A DNA stretch of 6,889 nucleotides, from assembly GCA_017455225.1 (NCBI GenBank), contig JAFTBL010000082.1, forward strand, positions 1 to 6,889, read 5' to 3'. The DNA comes from Oscillospiraceae bacterium. Its GTDB lineage: Bacteria > Bacillota_A > Clostridia > Oscillospirales > Oscillospiraceae. Shown in pieces: positions 5,021 through 6,889 of this stretch (within the stretch, counting starts at the first letter, position 1; every line of letters begins with the position of its first letter). A program made the translations under genes and the position numbers. Under the pieces are notes generated by a model. The model did no database searches. It worked only from the letters and a program-made list of their open reading frames with translations, and had not been told where the DNA came from.

Positions 5021-6726
5021 GGCAGATCACTCCCCTTTCCGTACCGGGCCGTCACGCTGAACACCGTGGTCTGTCCCCGGCCGCGCAGCCGCAGCCGCAC
5101 CTGCGTGGATCGCCGGGGCCGCACGCACACGGTGCGCCGCAGGATCTCCTTGCCGCCTGACACGGTGCTCTGGGGGAGCCATGTGGTGCCGCCGTCATAA
5201 CTCAGCTCGGCGGTCATCACCGCGTCGGGTGCAAGGCAGGCGCGGACGGTCAGTCGGCGCAGGTAGGTGCTGGCGGCGTCGGCGGAGGCCAGCTCGCCGC
5301 TCTGTCCCTCCCAGCACACCGGCTCGCTCTCCGGTGTGCCGGCGGCGCCGTGGAGCGCCAGCAGCTTTCCGCTCTCCGTCAGGCAGAACAGCTCGCCACC
5401 GGCGGCGGCAAAGGCAAGGGCGCGGGTGTTGTCCTGCCGGTGCCACAGCTTGCGTCCGGCGTCGTAGCACAAAAGGTGGTACGTCCCGGCGCCGTCCGCC
5501 ATGGACACGTAGTACCGCCCTGCCAGCGCGCCGGCCACCGCGCCGTGAAACCGCTCCTCGCCCAGCGCGTCGGACACCCGCACCGGCAGACTGCCGCTGT
5601 AGGCGTACACGCCGCCCGCGCCGTGGTAGTACAGCACGCCGTCGCATACGCAGAGGGATCCGTGGCTGCCGGAAGCCACTCCCTCGCACCCGATGGTCAC
5701 CACCCGGTGGGCGCCGGAAGCGGAGGGATAGACCCGCTCCATGCACTGCTCCTTGAAAAAGATGGGGCTGTCCAAATAGGTCACGGCGCCGGTGAAGGCG
5801 CCGTCGCTGCCCCGGCTGGCGGCGTAGCTGTCGGTGGAAAGGCCGGCGTAGCAGCGCCAGTTTTTGAAATCGCCCAGCTTGCTGGCGTAGATCTCGTTCA
5901 CGCTTTTGCCGCCTACCAGCCCGTATTTGCAGCCCCACAGCCGGTTGCCGCACTCCACCACGAAGTCCATCTCCGGCACCGTGCGGGAAAGGCGCAGGGG
6001 CGAGTTCTGCTCCAGACTCACCGGCGGCGCCGTCAGCACCAGCCGGTCGTCCCCGGCAAGGCGCACCACAAAGGTGCTGTTAAGGCATTCTGCTTCACAG
6101 CCCGACACTTCCACGGCGTCGCCCGCTGCAAACCCTTCGCCGATGCCGGTGCTCTCGGCGCCGAGACACGCCTCCGCCGTCTGCCACCCGCCGGCGCCGT
6201 ACTGCCGCAGCAGGGGCGGCGCCACCGTCGTGTCCAGCCACCGCGTGCCGGCCTCCGGCTCCTCCGGAGCCACAGCGCCGGAGGTATAGGTCAGCGCGCC
6301 GCCGTCGGGCGCGCAGGGGGAAAACCGGACGGAGGACACGGTCAGAGCATGCTCCATGGAGCCGCAGTCGCTCCAGTCGGCGGTGTTGATATACACCTTG
6401 TCCGGCCAGATCAGCAGATAGGCGCCCATGCTGACCAGCTGCTTTTTGCCGCTTTGCAGCGTGAGCCCCGCGTCCAGCCCGTTGATATACAGCCGCGTGC
6501 CGTCCACCCAGATAAGACTGTCCTTGGCGGTCAGTCCGCCGGGCGCGGTCAGCTGCGCCACGACGCCCCGGGGCGGACGCACCGACAGGGCGGGCCAATC
6601 CTGGTCCGTCAGATTTTCCATGTGGGAAAAGGCGCCCTTGGGGATGCGGGCGCGGCGATCCAGCCCGGCGAAGGACGTGACCGTTTCACTGTAACCCGGC
6701 AGCGGCTTCAGCTTGGGAAAAAACAC
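5017..6726 (-). CDS. Large beta-rich phage structural protein (putative stabilisation/tail-hub protein)
   Basis: This is a 569-aa protein. The N-terminal segment (FAGLDRRARIPKGAFSHMEN, residues 19-38, then LSVRPPRG at 47-54, VDGTRLYING at 74-83, and MGAYLLIWPDKVYIN at 100-114) matches a pattern I recall as conserved in Clostridia prophages. The central stretch NEIYASKLGDFKNWRCY (277-293) resembles the statement-like motif of podophage tail-tube or DNA-stabilisation proteins (T7 gp12 / P22 gp10 type). Many short beta strands follow (YYHGAGGVYAYSG, GRYYVSMADG, YDAGRKLWHRQDN), suggestive of a propeller. The C-terminal 65 residues look like a beta sandwich. The GTG start at 6726 is preceded by AGGGAGGG with about 7 nt spacing, 15 bp after the upstream gene. 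Virion role is likely from context. The exact part is uncertain. Confidence 0.82.
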   Translation of the reverse strand: MFFPKLKPLPGYSETVTSFAGLDRRARIPKGAFSHMENLTDQDWPALSVRPPRGVVAQLTAPGGLTAKDSLIWVDGTRLYINGLDAGLTLQSGKKQLVSMGAYLLIWPDKVYINTADWSDCGSMEHALTVSSVRFSPCAPDGGALTYTSGAVAPEEPEAGTRWLDTTVAPPLLRQYGAGGWQTAEACLGAESTGIGEGFAAGDAVEVSGCEAECLNSTFVVRLAGDDRLVLTAPPVSLEQNSPLRLSRTVPEMDFVVECGNRLWGCKYGLVGGKSVNEIYASKLGDFKNWRCYAGLSTDSYAASRGSDGAFTGAVTYLDSPIFFKEQCMERVYPSASGAHRVVTIGCEGVASGSHGSLCVCDGVLYYHGAGGVYAYSGSLPVRVSDALGEERFHGAVAGALAGRYYVSMADGAGTYHLLCYDAGRKLWHRQDNTRALAFAAAGGELFCLTESGKLLALHGAAGTPESEPVCWEGQSGELASADAASTYLRRLTVRACLAPDAVMTAELSYDGGTTWLPQSTVSGGKEILRRTVCVRPRRSTQVRLRLRGRGQTTVFSVTARYGKGSDLP

Positions 6727-6741
6727 AGGCCGTCCCTCCCT

Positions 6742-6889
6742 TCAGCAAAGGCGCAGCGCCCGCGCCTCCCGGCGGGGCGTATGGGTGCGGAACCAGAAAT
6801 CCCGGAAGGTGAGAAAGGCGCTGTTCCATGCGGCGGAGGCGTTGTTGCAAAGCTCCGTCTCCCCGTTGGCGTAGTGGATGCACCGCTCC
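6742..6889 (-). CDS. C-terminal end of an unidentified virion-cluster protein (cut by window edge)
   Basis: Forty-eight codons and a TGA remain of a gene entering from the right. The peptide reads ERCIHYANGETELCNN, then AAWNSAFLTFRDFWFRTHTP, and ends RREARALRLC. Its third codon positions are GC-rich like its neighbours, and the stop lies 15 bp before the next GTG, overlapping its ribosome-binding region, as expected in a packed phage operon. The alternative frame over the same bases (Arg/Pro-rich, running past this stop) looks like a shadow. I do not recognise the family. A portal-adjacent or tail-completion protein is possible from position alone. Confidence 0.6.
   Translation of the reverse strand, partial: ERCIHYANGETELCNNASAAWNSAFLTFRDFWFRTHTPRREARALRLC

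Noticed and set aside
3307..5160. Long plus-strand open frame (617 codons) opposite the virion genes
   Set aside because: It is Arg/Pro/Gly/Ala-rich with no domain pattern and lies antisense to two well-supported genes. Long stop-free shadows are expected at this GC content.
1..6889. CRISPR array, tRNA or rRNA gene
   Set aside because: I saw no regularly spaced direct repeats, tRNA cloverleaf with T-loop signature, or rRNA-like stretch on either strand.

Overview
The window looks like part of the chromosome of a GC-rich Gram-positive gut Firmicute, with Oscillospiraceae/Clostridia as my best guess. This rests on a strongly GC-biased third codon position, purine-rich AGGAGG-type ribosome binding sites, a lipoprotein signal peptide with an LTGC lipobox, and phage structural proteins of Clostridia/Streptococcus type. 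All genes I accept lie on the minus strand, so the region reads from high to low coordinates. The many long plus-strand frames are shadows caused by base composition.

Right part (6889 to 1605): a tight run of phage virion genes. It holds the C-terminal end of an unidentified protein, a 569-aa putative beta-rich stabilisation/tail protein, a 251-aa helical tail/fibre adaptor, a 505-aa DUF859-type minor structural/tail-fibre protein, and a 373-aa protein with an N-terminal peptidoglycan-binding domain. Gaps are -4 to +16 bp and three of the four complete genes start with GTG. The run closes with a 16-bp perfect hairpin at 1560-1593. No holin, amidase, integrase or att site is visible, so this is probably the late end of a prophage or prophage remnant.

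Middle (1110 to 1506): a compact regulatory leader for a methionine transporter operon. In transcription order it contains an A/T-tract UP-like element, a near-consensus promoter (TTGACA-N17-TATCAT), a Shine-Dalgarno site, and a 30-codon leader peptide with ten Met and three Cys. A Rho-independent terminator follows, 130 bp before metQ. The last four sense codons of the leader peptide (12 nt) can form a 12-bp helix (one bulge) with the 5' arm and loop of that terminator. This is the layout of ribosome-mediated transcription attenuation, here apparently sensing methionine.

Left part (1109 to 1): metQ, a methionine-binding lipoprotein, and the start of metN, its ATPase. MetQ is circularly permuted: the segment that is normally C-terminal comes directly after the lipobox, and the normally N-terminal segment forms the C-terminus, joined by a roughly 20-residue acidic linker. 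A stem-loop separates metQ from metN. In the proposed model, methionine shortage stalls ribosomes in the leader peptide, the antiterminator forms, and metQ-metN(-permease, presumably beyond the left edge) is transcribed.
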